A DNA stretch of 64,000 nucleotides from positions 5,270,001-5,334,000 of the forward strand of contig NZ_CP048833.1 in NCBI RefSeq assembly GCF_012971725.1, read 5' to 3'. The notes under the pieces are model-generated. The model did not search any database, had not been told where the DNA came from, and saw only the letters and a program-made list of their open reading frames with translations. This document shows positions 8,191 to 18,750 of this stretch, piece by piece. The translations under genes were made by a program, and so were the position numbers. The stretch is from Pseudomonas multiresinivorans. Lineage in GTDB: Bacteria; Pseudomonadota; Gammaproteobacteria; Pseudomonadales; Pseudomonadaceae. The first letter of the stretch is position 1; the number at the start of each line of letters is the position of its first letter.

Positions 8191-9207
8191 TTACTGCTCC
8201 GCCTTGGCGACAGCGCCAGCCTTGCCGATCACCTCGCCGGCCAGTTGCGGAGCAATCAGTTGATCCACCACGGCGGTGACATCAGTACCCGGACGAACCA
8301 GTTGCTCATCGACCAGAATCGGCGCGGCGGCTTTCAACGCGGCGACCTGCTCGGCACCCGGCAACGGCTTGCTGAAATCGGTACGCGAGAGCTGCAGCCT
8401 GGCCACTTCCAGCGGCAGCTTGGCCTCCTCGGCGAGCAGTTTCGCGGTCTCCTCCGGATGGGCGATCGCCCACTGACGCGCCTTTTCGTAGGCGGCGATA
8501 ACCTGCTTGATCAGCTCCGGCTGCTCCTGCTCGAATTTCTCGGTGACGCTGAGCACGCCGTAGCTGTTGAAGTCGACATTGCGGTACAGCAGCCGCGAGC
8601 CGGCCTGCAGTTCGCTGGCGGCCATGTGCGGGTCCAGCCCCGCCCAGGCATCCACCCTGCCCTGCTCCAGCGCGGCGCGGCCGTCCGGGTGCTGCAGGTG
8701 GACGATTTCCACGTCGCTCTTGTCCAACCCGGCCTTTTGCAGGCTGCGCAGGAGGAACAGATAGGGATCGGTGCCCTTGGTCGCGGCGATCTTCTTGCCC
8801 TTGAGGTCAGCGACGGACTTGAGCGGCGAATCCTTGGGCACCACCAGCGCAGTCCACTCCGGGCGGCTGGCGATGTAGACGGTCTTCAGCGGCGCGCCGT
8901 TGGCGCGGCTGAGTACGGCGGCCAGCCCCGCGGTGGAGGCGAAGTCGGTACTGCCGGCGTTGAGGTATTCCAGGGAACGGTTGCTGCCCTGGCTGAATAC
9001 CCAGCGCACTTCGGTGCCCTGCGGCTTGAGGGACTTCTCCAGCCAGCCGAAGTGCTTGAGCACCAGGCTGGTGGGCGCGTAGTAGGCGTAGTCCAGGCGC
9101 ACCTCCTTCGGTGCGTCGGCGGCTTGGGCGGGGCTGTTGTAGGCGCCGATCGGCAGGCTCGCGAGAAGAGCGACGGCCAGGCTGCGGCGCCAGGTGGAAT
9201 GACCCAT
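8191..9207 (-). CDS. Periplasmic binding protein, second sulfonate/taurine-type system
   Basis: 338 residues with a signal sequence (about 1-29, ending SPAQA-AD). The mature protein is SsuA-like: VRLDYAYYAPTSLVLKHFGW, then the VFSQGSNRSLEYLNAGSTDF pocket region and VPKDSPLKSVADLKGKKIA. AAGGAG lies 7 nt before the ATG. It is the first gene of the three-gene importer, downstream of lsfA and its terminator. It corresponds in position to PA3449. The substrate is unknown, with a sulfonate or sulfate ester likely. Confidence 0.88.
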   Translation of the reverse strand: MGHSTWRRSLAVALLASLPIGAYNSPAQAADAPKEVRLDYAYYAPTSLVLKHFGWLEKSLKPQGTEVRWVFSQGSNRSLEYLNAGSTDFASTAGLAAVLSRANGAPLKTVYIASRPEWTALVVPKDSPLKSVADLKGKKIAATKGTDPYLFLLRSLQKAGLDKSDVEIVHLQHPDGRAALEQGRVDAWAGLDPHMAASELQAGSRLLYRNVDFNSYGVLSVTEKFEQEQPELIKQVIAAYEKARQWAIAHPEETAKLLAEEAKLPLEVARLQLSRTDFSKPLPGAEQVAALKAAAPILVDEQLVRPGTDVTAVVDQLIAPQLAGEVIGKAGAVAKAEQ

Positions 9208-9316
9208 GGTCGTTCTCCTTGGCGTGGGCTGGTGTCTTCTTCCCGTCTGGCGGGCAAGTCAGATCGTTGGTGGCGGAGCGAATAAAAAAGCGCGGCGTGG
9301 TCCGCGCGTGAAAGAT

Positions 9317-9341
9317 AAAAAAGGGGCCGGCAGACCGGCCC
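9317..9341 (-). terminator. Intrinsic terminator of lsfA
   Basis: Read on the minus strand, a GGGCCGG stem (9341-9335), a 4-nt loop and CCGGCCC (9330-9324) are followed by C and six T. It lies 49 bp after the lsfA stop and before the next operon. Confidence 0.8.
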
Positions 9342-9389
9342 GATTTCCCGCTCGAGGCGTGAGTGATTCCCCGGATGGGGAGCGGAGAA

Positions 9390-10028
<639 letters not shown>

Positions 10029-10074
10029 GGGTCTCTCCTTGTTCGTGTTGGTAGCCACTATGCACAAGGTCTTT

Positions 10075-10125
10075 ACGCATTAAAAAGAATATATTTTGAT
10101 TTTCTTATAACCAAAATTAAATACT
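10075..10125 (-). promoter_or_regulatory. AT-rich upstream region of lsfA
   Basis: A 50-bp island of high AT content (TAAAAAGAATATATTTTGAT...) about 50-100 bp upstream of lsfA in otherwise GC-rich DNA. It contains ATAACCAAA at 10107-10115; the same 9-mer, in the opposite orientation relative to the gene, occurs upstream of ssuE. I could not fix -10 and -35 boxes. Confidence 0.4.
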
Positions 10126-10322
10126 CGTATCGACCCTGCCCTGGCGCCCTGGGCGCGCTGGACACTGAGCATAGCCAAGGCTGCGGGAAGCTCTGCCGGC
10201 CAAGTGTTTCACCGCTGAGACGAAACCCAACCGTTCGTCGCCATCCACCTGCAGCCCCTGTACGGCGGGGCTTTGCGGCATACACTCGAATCTATTAATC
10301 CTTTTGTACGGGAGGTCAGCGT

Positions 10323-10532
10323 ATGTTGGGGCAACGTGTCGGCGACAATCAGGCGGCCACCCATTACCGCAGTGATCGGATCAGCGCGGTCAATGGCCAT
10401 TACTTCTTCTCCACCCGCGAAGGAACTCTCGAAGGGCCCTACTTCACCCGCTTCGATGCCGAACGCGAGGTGGCGCAATACATCACCCGCATGCGCCAGG
10501 CGGCAGGGCTGATGGCGCGCGTGGCGCAGTGA
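10323..10532 (+). CDS. Small DUF6316-type protein
   Basis: 69 residues: MLGQRVGDNQAATHYRSDRI, then SAVNGHYFFSTREG and a helical, basic C-terminal third (REVAQYITRMRQ). I recognise it as a small conserved Pseudomonas family of unknown function (DUF6316, from memory). There is no signal peptide or membrane helix, so it is probably cytoplasmic. GGGAGG precedes the ATG by 7 nt and a strong terminator follows at 10561-10590, so it is a complete one-gene unit. Its neighbour is phhR on the opposite strand. Confidence 0.8.
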   Translation: MLGQRVGDNQAATHYRSDRISAVNGHYFFSTREGTLEGPYFTRFDAEREVAQYITRMRQAAGLMARVAQ

Positions 10533-10560
10533 CGGCGAGCTGACCGAACGCGAGTGCACA

Positions 10561-10590
10561 ACCCCGGCCCGGTGCCGGGGTTTTGTTTTT
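10561..10590 (+). terminator. Intrinsic terminator after the DUF6316 gene
   Basis: Stem ACCCCGGC (10561-10568) with GCCGGGGT (10574-10581), a 5-nt loop, then TTTTGTTTTT. It lies between convergent genes (the DUF6316 gene and phhR) and has its T-run on the plus strand. Confidence 0.85.
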
Positions 10591-10618
10591 CCAGCTGCGT
10601 TCAATCCCCGGGAGTCGC

Positions 10619-12181
<1,563 letters not shown>

Positions 12182-12312
12182 GGCGGGCCCGTGGTTGTCG
12201 TTGTGGTGGGCGCTCCGGCGCGGATTTTCGCAAGGCGGCCGGAAATTACCGTCAAGAATATGTGACAGATGACCGCACCTTCAAGCCATGGCCGGATGCC
12301 CGTGCCGCTTTG

Positions 12313-12330
12313 CGTAATCTTTTCTTTACG
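12313..12330. promoter_or_regulatory. Candidate PhhR/TyrR box
   Basis: CGTAA-N8-TTACG is a palindrome with the spacing of the TyrR box (TGTAA-N8-TTACA), changed symmetrically at the outer base of each half. It lies between phhR and phhA, about 140 bp before the phhA start. Confidence 0.6.
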
Positions 12331-12379
12331 GATTGCAGCTCTGGCAGCCTGAAAACACCGCGAACAGGGGGCTGTTCGG

Positions 12380-12396
12380 CGGCACGACTCGCGCTA
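12380..12396 (+). promoter_or_regulatory. phhA: Candidate sigma-54 (-24/-12) promoter of phhA
   Basis: CGGCACGACTCGCGCTA has GG (12381-12382) and GC (12393-12394) separated by 10 nt. It agrees with GGCACG at -24 but poorly with TTGC at -12 (GCGC). It lies 57-73 bp before the phhA ATG. I recall that phhA of P. aeruginosa was reported to need RpoN, whereas P. putida work used sigma-70 promoters. Treat this as a candidate only. Confidence 0.35.
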
Positions 12397-12452
12397 TCTG
12401 TTGGTCATCACAACAACAAGGCCTCGAAGCCACAGTACCTATGAGGGCACCC

Positions 12453-13241
12453 ATGAAGACAACGCAGTACGTGGCCCGCCAACCTGATGAAGATGGCTTT
12501 ATCCACTACCCGGAAGCCGAGCATCAGGTCTGGAACACCCTGATCACTCGCCAGCTGAAAGTGATCGAGGGCCGCGCGTGTCAGGAATACCTGGACGGCA
12601 TCGAGCAGCTCGGCCTGCCGCACGACCGCATCCCGCAACTGGGCGAAATCAACCAGGTACTCCAGGCCGCCACCGGCTGGCGCGTAGCGCGGGTGCCGGC
12701 GCTGATTCCCTTCCAGACCTTCTTCGAGCTGCTGGCCAGCCAGCAATTCCCCGTCGCCACCTTCATCCGCACACCGGAAGAGCTGGACTACCTGCAGGAG
12801 CCGGACATCTTCCACGAGATCTTCGGCCACTGCCCGCTGCTGACCAACCCCTGGTTCGCCGAGTTCACCCACACCTACGGCAAGCTCGGCCTGGCCGCCA
12901 GCAAGGAAGAGCGCGTGTTCCTCGCCCGCCTCTACTGGATGACCATCGAGTTCGGCCTGCTCGACACCCCGCAAGGCCTGCGCATCTACGGCGGCGGCAT
13001 CCTTTCGTCGCCCAGGGAGACCGTCTACTGCCTCTCCGACGCTCCCGAGCGCCAGGCCTTCGATCCGCGGGAATGCATGCGCACGCCGTACCGCATCGAC
13101 ATCCTGCAGCCCCTGTATTTCGTGCTCCCCGAGCTCAAGCGCCTGTTCGACCTGGCCCATGAAGACATCATGGCGCTGGTGCGCGAAGCCATGCACCTGG
13201 GCCTGCACGCGCCGAAGTTTCCGCCGAAACAGGCCGCCTGA
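12453..13241 (+). CDS. phhA: Phenylalanine 4-monooxygenase PhhA
   Basis: 262 residues, the length of the P. aeruginosa enzyme. It hydroxylates phenylalanine to tyrosine with tetrahydropterin and oxygen in the cytoplasm. The iron ligands are in FHEIFGHCPLLTN (two His) and the Glu of YWMTIEFG; the pterin and substrate region LIPFQTFFELLASQQFPVAT is intact. I start at MKTTQYVARQPDEDGFIHY, which has GAGGG just upstream; longer in-frame starts run into the promoter region. PhhB, encoded next, regenerates the pterin cofactor. Confidence 0.97.
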   Translation: MKTTQYVARQPDEDGFIHYPEAEHQVWNTLITRQLKVIEGRACQEYLDGIEQLGLPHDRIPQLGEINQVLQAATGWRVARVPALIPFQTFFELLASQQFPVATFIRTPEELDYLQEPDIFHEIFGHCPLLTNPWFAEFTHTYGKLGLAASKEERVFLARLYWMTIEFGLLDTPQGLRIYGGGILSSPRETVYCLSDAPERQAFDPRECMRTPYRIDILQPLYFVLPELKRLFDLAHEDIMALVREAMHLGLHAPKFPPKQAA

Positions 13242-13277
13242 TCCGCTGCAATCGATCCCATCTGTGCCTAGGATGAG

Positions 13278-13318
13278 ACGTGCTCGCGAGCCTAAGATGG
13301 TTCGCGAGCGCACTCCTA
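13278..13318. repeat. Degenerate REP remnant between phhA and phhB
   Basis: GTGCTCGCGAGC at 13279-13290 is followed after a short spacer by GGTTCGCGAGCGCACTCCTA. It looks like a decayed, closely spaced inverted pair of family B (TTCGCGAGC...CTCCTA). Confidence 0.5.
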
Positions 13319-13346
13319 TGCCACCCCACGACAAGGAGAACCTTTC

Positions 13347-13703
13347 ATGACCGCACTTACCCAAGCCCATTGCGAAGCCTGCCGCGCCGATGCTCCGAAG
13401 GTGTCCGACGAAGAGCTGGCGGTGCTGATCAAGCAGATCCCGGACTGGAACATCGAGGTCCGCGACGATCACATGGAGCTGGAACGGGTCTTCCTGTTCA
13501 AGAACTTCCGCCATGCCCTGGCCTTCACCAACGCGGTGGGCGCTATCGCCGAGGAAGAAGGCCACCACCCCGACCTGCTGACCCAGTGGGGCAAGGTCAC
13601 CGTCACCTGGTGGAGCCACGAGCTGAAGGGCCTGCACCGCAACGATTTCATCATGGCCGCGCGCACCGACGAGCTGGCCGCGAAAGCAGAGGGACGCAAA
13701 TGA
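13347..13703 (+). CDS. phhB: Pterin-4a-carbinolamine dehydratase PhhB
   Basis: 118 residues. It dehydrates the 4a-hydroxypterin made by PhhA so that the cofactor can be recycled, and in Pseudomonas it is also needed for full phhA expression. The active-site motif EEEGHHPDL lies near residue 70-78, followed by VTVTWWSHELKGLHRND. AAGGAG precedes the ATG. Its stop overlaps the phhC start (ATGA). Confidence 0.96.
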   Translation: MTALTQAHCEACRADAPKVSDEELAVLIKQIPDWNIEVRDDHMELERVFLFKNFRHALAFTNAVGAIAEEEGHHPDLLTQWGKVTVTWWSHELKGLHRNDFIMAARTDELAAKAEGRK

Positions 13704-14896
13704 GCCATTTCGCCAAGGTCACCCGCGTACCGGGCGACCCGATCCTGGGCCTGCTCGAAGCCTATCGGGCGGACCCCAACCCCGCGCGGCTCGACCTTGG
13801 CGTGGGCGTCTACAAGGACGCCCAGGGCCTCACCCCGATCCCCCGCGCGGTGAAGCTCGCCGAACAGCGCCTGGTAGATAGCGAGACCACCAAGAGCTAC
13901 GTCGGCAGCCATGGCGACGCGCTGTTCGCCGCTCGCCTGTGCGAGCAGGTGCTGGGCGTTACCTCACCGTTGCTAGCCGATTCGCGTGCCGATGCCACGC
14001 AGACGCCCGGCGGCACCGGCGCCCTGCGCCTGGCGGCGGAGTTCATCGCCCATTGCCTGCCGGGGAAAAATATCTGGCTGAGCGACCCGACCTGGCCGAT
14101 CCACGAAACCCTGTTCGCCGCCGCCGGCGTGCCGATCAAGCACTACCCCTATGTCGGCGCGGACAACCGCCTCGACGCGGAGGCCATGTTCGCCATGCTG
14201 GAGAAAATCCCGCAGGGCGACGTGGTGCTGCTGCACGCCTGCTGCCACAACCCCACCGGCTTCGACCTGGATCACGCGCAGTGGCAGCGCGTGCTGGAGA
14301 TCGTCCGGCGCCGCGAGCTGCTGCCGTTGCTGGACTTCGCCTACCAGGGCCTGGGCGATGGGCTGGAGGAGGACGCGTACTCCGTGCGCCTGCTGGCCGA
14401 GAGCCTGCCGGAAGTACTGATCACCAGCTCCTGCTCGAAGAACTTCGGCCTCTATCGCGACCGCGTCGGCGCGCTGATCGTCTGCGCCGAGACCGCCGAA
14501 AAGCTCACCGATATTCGCAGCCAACTGGCACTGTTCGCCCGCAACCTGTGGTCCACCCCACCGGCCCACGGCGCCGAAGTGGTCGCCACCATCCTCGGCG
14601 ACCCGGAACTGAAGAACCTGTGGCTGGCAGAACTGGACGCCATGCGCGGGCGCATCGCCGACCTGCGTATCGGCCTTGTGGAAGCCCTGCGCCCCCACGG
14701 GCTGGCGGAGCGCTTTGCGCACATCGCCATCCAGCGCGGCATGTTCTCCTATACCGGCCTGCAGGCCGAGCAGGTGCGCATCCTGCGCGAGGAGCACAGC
14801 ATCTACCTGGTCAGCAGCGGCCGCGCCAACATCGCCGGGCTCGACGGCGAGCACCTGGACCACCTGGCGGCAGCCATCGCCCGCGTCTGCCGCTGA
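13700..14896 (+). CDS. phhC: Aromatic amino acid aminotransferase PhhC
   Basis: 398-residue PLP-dependent class I aminotransferase that converts tyrosine or phenylalanine to the 2-oxo acid. Visible motifs are GGTGALRLAAEFIA (cofactor phosphate region), HACCHNPTGFDL (Asn contact), DFAYQGLGDGLEEDA and the Schiff-base lysine in SSCSKNFGLYRDRVG. The conserved C-terminal Arg region is SSGRANIAGL. The start overlaps the phhB stop by 4 nt. A terminator follows at 14917-14943. Confidence 0.95.
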   Translation: MSHFAKVTRVPGDPILGLLEAYRADPNPARLDLGVGVYKDAQGLTPIPRAVKLAEQRLVDSETTKSYVGSHGDALFAARLCEQVLGVTSPLLADSRADATQTPGGTGALRLAAEFIAHCLPGKNIWLSDPTWPIHETLFAAAGVPIKHYPYVGADNRLDAEAMFAMLEKIPQGDVVLLHACCHNPTGFDLDHAQWQRVLEIVRRRELLPLLDFAYQGLGDGLEEDAYSVRLLAESLPEVLITSSCSKNFGLYRDRVGALIVCAETAEKLTDIRSQLALFARNLWSTPPAHGAEVVATILGDPELKNLWLAELDAMRGRIADLRIGLVEALRPHGLAERFAHIAIQRGMFSYTGLQAEQVRILREEHSIYLVSSGRANIAGLDGEHLDHLAAAIARVCR

Positions 14897-14916
14897 CGAC
14901 GTTTTCTTCCCCCTCG

Positions 14917-14943
14917 ACCGGCCTTTGAGCCGGTCTTTTTTTG
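14917..14943 (+). terminator. Intrinsic terminator of phhABC
   Basis: Stem ACCGGC (14917-14922) and GCCGGT (14929-14934), a 6-nt loop, then C and eight T. It lies 20 bp after the phhC stop. Confidence 0.85.
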
Positions 14944-14969
14944 CCCGAAAATCGGGCCTTGCCTCACCT

Positions 14970-15046
14970 GTAGGAGCGAGCTTGCTCGCGAACAATGTTT
15001 TCCGGCAGCTCGGAGCTATGCGGTTCGCGAGCAAGCTCGCTCCTAC
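14970..15046. repeat. REP pair, family B
   Basis: Unit GTAGGAGCGAGCTTGCTCGC(GAA) at 14970-14992 with its inverted copy at 15024-15046. It lies between the convergent phhC and zntB-like genes. Confidence 0.9.
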
Positions 15047-15068
15047 AAAGTGCCCATGCCGACGTTGG

Positions 15069-16091
15069 TCAGTAATCGTCGCGCTTGCGGAATGCCCAGC
15101 GCCCGGCCAGGCCGGTGAAGCTGGCCACCAGCACGACCAGAATCCAGAACCCTTCCGGGTCGCTGGAGAAGGGAATGCCGCCGACATTCATACCGAAGAA
15201 GCCGGCGATGATGTTGATCGGCAGCGCCAGCACCGTGACCACAGTGAGGGTGAACAGCGTGCGGTTGCTCTGCTCGTTGATCTTCGCGGCGATCTCTTCC
15301 TGCAGCAGCTTGATGCGTTCGCCCAGCGCGGTGAGGTCGTTGATCACCAGGGAGAATTCCTCGGTGGCCTCGCGCAGCACGCGCACGTCGTCCTCCTTCA
15401 GCCACACCGGCGGGCGGTTGAGCAGGCGCATCAGCGAGCCCGGCTCCAGCGCCAGCAGGCGTTGCAGACGCACCAACACCCGGCGCATGCCGCCCAGGTC
15501 GGCGCGACTGGCGGAGAGGCGCGAGGACAGCAACTGGTCCTCGATGCGGTCGACGCTGATGCTGGTTTCACGGACGATGCGGGTGAGGATGTCGCCCTGG
15601 TCACGCAACAGGTGCACCAGCAGCTCCAGCGGCGAGTTGAAGCTCTCGCCGTGCTTCACCGAGGAGCGCAGCGTATCCACCGAACGCAGCGGCTGCGCGC
15701 GGGCAGTCACCAGCAGGCGGCCGCGGGCGCAGACCCAGAGTGTCGCCACGTCGGAGGACACCCGGCTGCTGAAGTCGAACACCACGTCGTTGACCACCGC
15801 CAGCAGTGCGCCGTCCACATGCTCGATGCGGGTGGAGCGCGAGCCTTCGCGCAGGGTTTCGAAGAAGTAGTCGGGCAACTCCAGGTGCGACTTCATCCAG
15901 CGCTCGCAGGCCGCGTGCGCCAGGTTCAGGTGCAGCCAGAGGAACTCATCCGTCGCCCGCGGCTCCTGCAGCCGCCGGAGCGCGGTGGGCGAGTCGATTT
16001 CCAGGCCGGGCTGGCCGGGACGAAAGCTGAAGCCATAGAGCAGGCCGAACAGGTCGGAATCCTGATGGCTCTGAACGATGCTGTGGTTCAT
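15069..16091 (-). CDS. zntB: CorA/ZntB-family metal ion transporter
   Basis: 340 residues. A long cytoplasmic alpha/beta and coiled domain (about 1-280) is followed by two C-terminal membrane helices. The signature loop GMNVGG (GxN family motif) lies between them, and a basic tail ends RKRDDY. ZntB members move zinc across the inner membrane. I start at MNHSIVQSHQDSDLFG. The frame is open further upstream, but that stretch translates a REP pair (giving CRSELARE and FASKLAPT) and is not coding. Zinc as substrate is inferred from the family only. Confidence 0.88.
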   Translation of the reverse strand: MNHSIVQSHQDSDLFGLLYGFSFRPGQPGLEIDSPTALRRLQEPRATDEFLWLHLNLAHAACERWMKSHLELPDYFFETLREGSRSTRIEHVDGALLAVVNDVVFDFSSRVSSDVATLWVCARGRLLVTARAQPLRSVDTLRSSVKHGESFNSPLELLVHLLRDQGDILTRIVRETSISVDRIEDQLLSSRLSASRADLGGMRRVLVRLQRLLALEPGSLMRLLNRPPVWLKEDDVRVLREATEEFSLVINDLTALGERIKLLQEEIAAKINEQSNRTLFTLTVVTVLALPINIIAGFFGMNVGGIPFSSDPEGFWILVVLVASFTGLAGRWAFRKRDDY

Positions 16092-16110
16092 GTCTCTCCG
16101 CGCGCAGCCT

Positions 16111-16180
16111 GTAGGAGCGAGCTTGCTCGCGAACCGCCTGGCACCGTGCCGTGCAGATTCGCGAGCAAGCTCGCTCCTAC
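16111..16180. repeat. REP pair, family B
   Basis: Forward unit at 16111-16133 and inverted unit at 16158-16180, immediately upstream of the zntB-like start and downstream of the FAD oxidoreductase gene. Confidence 0.9.
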
Positions 16181-16245
16181 AAAAAAGCGAATCCGTGTGT
16201 GCCGGTAGTACCAGAACCCGGTGAACGGCAGATGACAGCTTGGTG

Positions 16246-17376
16246 TCAGCCAAACAACCCGGCCACGGTGCGCTCGCCCAGCGCCGGACCAATGCTCATG
16301 CCGACGCCGGTGTGCATCAGCACGGCGGTGATGCCGTCGGCGGCCTGCAGCACGGAGAACGGCCCCGGCCCGCGCGAGCCGTAGACGCCCTGCCAGCGCT
16401 CGACCACCTCCACGCGCATGCCCAGGGTGTCCTCGGCCAGCTCCAGCATGAGTCTGTCCACAGACTCGGCATTGAACGGCGCGGCGTCAGTGCCGTAATG
16501 GTGCGAATCGCCAATGATCAGCTCGCCATGGGGCGTCGGGCTGACCAGCAGGTGGATGCCCTGCTCTTCCAGTTCCGGCGTCTCGCGGCGAATCTGCTCG
16601 CGCACCGCGTCGGCCTCGGGCAGGTCGGAGAAGGCACCGTAATGCACGCAACTCAGGCCGGTGAGGATCGAGTGGGCGAGGCCGAAATCGACCTGCGGGC
16701 GCGCGCGCAGCATCTGCAGGCGGCAAACCTGCGGCTCCAGCGGGGCGATGACCTCGGCCAGCAGCGTCTGGTAGTCATGGCCGGAGCAGACAATCACCTG
16801 CCCGGCGGTGAAGCTGCCCGCCGTGGTGCGCAGCACGCCGGTGTCGATGTCACGCACGAGGGTGGAGAAATGGAACTGCACGCCGAGCTCGCGGCGCAGG
16901 TAATCGATCAGGCTCGGCAGCGCTTCGCGGGAGTACAACTGCTGGTCGTCGAAGCCGAGCAGCGCGGCTCGGTGATGGCGGAAGTGTCCCTGGTAGAGGT
17001 CGTTCAGCTCGCTGCCGCGCAGCAGGCCCACGCGGTAGTCCAGCTCCTTCGCGCGGCCGGCGCAGAAGGCTTCCAGCAGATGCTCCTCGGCCTCGGTGCG
17101 GGCGAACAGCAACGAACCGTTGCGCCGCAGGGAGAACCCGGCGCCTTCCGCCCATTGCGCCCAGAGCGGCCGGCTGGCCCGTGCCAGGTCGGACATCACG
17201 CCTGGCGGCTGGCCGGTGACCAGCGCCTGGCCGAAGTTGCGTACCGAGGCGCCCAGCGGTGTGGCGGTGCGTTCGAAGACGCGAACAGAGAGGCCGCGAC
17301 GGGCGGCGGCGTAGGCGTGGGAAAGGCCGAGGATACCGGCGCCGACGATGGCGACGTCGCAGTGGGTGTGGCTCAT
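16246..17376 (-). CDS. FAD-dependent amine oxidoreductase of the phosphonate-linked TIGR03364 type
   Basis: 376 residues. The N-terminal Rossmann motif is VAIVGAGILGLSHAYAAARRG (GxGxxG, about 8-28). The body is DAO-like, and the C-terminal FAD segment reads HTGVGMSIGPALGERT. I place it in the family of FAD oxidoreductases found beside 2-aminoethylphosphonate genes; related enzymes (PbfD) act on N-methylated aminoethylphosphonate. The context agrees, since it follows a phosphonate-type importer on the same strand. The exact substrate is inference. It has its own spacing of about 254 bp from phnS, filled by REP elements, so it may be partly uncoupled. Confidence 0.78.
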   Translation of the reverse strand: MSHTHCDVAIVGAGILGLSHAYAAARRGLSVRVFERTATPLGASVRNFGQALVTGQPPGVMSDLARASRPLWAQWAEGAGFSLRRNGSLLFARTEAEEHLLEAFCAGRAKELDYRVGLLRGSELNDLYQGHFRHHRAALLGFDDQQLYSREALPSLIDYLRRELGVQFHFSTLVRDIDTGVLRTTAGSFTAGQVIVCSGHDYQTLLAEVIAPLEPQVCRLQMLRARPQVDFGLAHSILTGLSCVHYGAFSDLPEADAVREQIRRETPELEEQGIHLLVSPTPHGELIIGDSHHYGTDAAPFNAESVDRLMLELAEDTLGMRVEVVERWQGVYGSRGPGPFSVLQAADGITAVLMHTGVGMSIGPALGERTVAGLFG

Positions 17377-17402
17377 GGGGGTATTTCCTGCGTGGCGAAG
17401 AG

Positions 17403-17613
17403 CCCCTCTCCCCCGCCCTCTCCCTGAAGGGAGAGGGAGCTCTCCTCTGCCGAGAAAAGTTCCGAGTTCATCCTGGTGCTTCAGGTGCGACCTTCAGAGC
17501 GGATGCACCCTCGCCGTGCAGTTCTTCCCTCTAGGTTTCAAGGACTGCGCCAACGTCGAACCAACACACCGAACAGCCCCCTCTCCCTTCAGGGAGAGGG
17601 TTGGGGAGAGGGA
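17403..17613. repeat. REP family C, two copies flanking a 138-bp spacer
   Basis: Copies at 17403-17438 (CCCTCTCCCTGAAGGGAGAG core) and 17577-17613 (CCCCTCTCCCTTCAGGGAGA, then GGGTTGGGGAGAGGG). They face each other and occupy most of the gap between the substrate-binding gene and the FAD oxidoreductase gene. I see no gene in the spacer. Confidence 0.8.
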
Positions 17614-17630
17614 GCCATCGGTGTCAAACC

Positions 17631-18656
17631 TTACTTCTGCGCAACCTTCTCCGACTTGCCGTCATAGCGCTTGCGCCACTCGGCGAGGATCTCGTCGCGG
17701 TTCTTCGAGGCCCAGGCGAAGTCGTTCTTGATCAGGCGCTGCTCGTAGTCGGCCGGCAGTTCGGTCTGCGGCTTGGCGATGCCCGGCTGGGCCAGCACGG
17801 CGAAGTTTTCCTTGTATAGCTCCATGGCCTTGGGGCTGGCGGAGAAGTCGGCGAGTTTCTTCGCCGCGGCTTCATGCTGGGTGCCCTTGACGATGCCGGT
17901 GGCTTCGATTTCCCAGCCCAGGCCTTCCTTCGGCAGGACGATGTCCAGCGGCGCGCCCTGGCGCTTGAGCTGCACGGCCGGGTACTCGAAGGAGATGCCG
18001 ATCGGGAACTCGCCGGCGGCGGCCAGCTTGCACGGCTTGGAGCCGGAATGGACGTACTGGCCGATGTTCTCGTGCAGGGCGTCCATGTAGGCCCAGCCCT
18101 GCTTCTCGCCGAAGGTCTGCAGCCAGGCGGAGACGTCGAGGAAGCCGGTGCCGGAGGACGCCGGGTTCGGCATGACGATCTTGCCCTTGTATTCCGGCTT
18201 GGTCAGATCCTGCCAGCTGATGGGTTTTTCCAGGCCCAGCTTCTCGGCTTCGACGGTGTTGAAGCAGATGGTGGCAGCCCAGACGTCCATGCCGACCCAG
18301 GCCGGCGGGTTGGCCGGGTCGCGGTAGTTCTTGCCGATGGCGTCCAGGTGCTTGGGCGCGTACTTCTCCAGCATGCCCTGCTGATCGAGGATGGCCAGGC
18401 TGGAAGCGGCCAGGCCCCAGACGGCGTCGGCCTGCGGACGATCCTTCTCGGCCAGTAGCTTGGCGGTGACGATGCCGGTGGAATCACGCACCCACTTGAT
18501 CTTGATGTCCGGGTTCTCGGCTTCGAAGGCCTGCTTGTAGGCGGTCAGCTGTTCCGGTTCCAGGGCGGTGTAGACGGTCAGTTCGGTGTCGGCGGCGTGG
18601 ACCTGTGCGGTGAAACCGGCAACCACGGCGGCGGCGAGGGCAAGACGTTTGAACAT
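17631..18656 (-). CDS. Periplasmic 2-aminoethylphosphonate-binding protein (PhnS2/AepX type)
   Basis: 341 residues with a signal peptide (about 1-21, cut after VHA). The mature protein starts DTELTVYTALEPEQLTAYKQ, the opening of iron/phosphonate-type periplasmic binding proteins. DSTGIVTAKLLAEKDRPQAD and NPASSGTGFLDVSAWLQTFG follow. It would deliver 2-aminoethylphosphonate or a close relative to the permease encoded upstream. AAGGAG precedes the ATG. It is third in the operon order ATPase, permease, binding protein. Confidence 0.85.
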   Translation of the reverse strand: MFKRLALAAAVVAGFTAQVHAADTELTVYTALEPEQLTAYKQAFEAENPDIKIKWVRDSTGIVTAKLLAEKDRPQADAVWGLAASSLAILDQQGMLEKYAPKHLDAIGKNYRDPANPPAWVGMDVWAATICFNTVEAEKLGLEKPISWQDLTKPEYKGKIVMPNPASSGTGFLDVSAWLQTFGEKQGWAYMDALHENIGQYVHSGSKPCKLAAAGEFPIGISFEYPAVQLKRQGAPLDIVLPKEGLGWEIEATGIVKGTQHEAAAKKLADFSASPKAMELYKENFAVLAQPGIAKPQTELPADYEQRLIKNDFAWASKNRDEILAEWRKRYDGKSEKVAQK

Positions 18657-18750
18657 GTGGAGCTCCTTGGCAGTGTTTTTTCCCCGCGCAGGGCGGGTGT
18701 TGTCAGGGGTTGAGCCCTCGCCGAAACGGGGGCGACAGCGTCCAGCGGTG

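Noticed and set aside
16092..16292. N-terminal extension of the ZntB-like protein
   Set aside because: The extension translates a REP pair (CRSELARE, FASKLAPT) and lacks a ribosome site; the family starts at MNHSIVQ.
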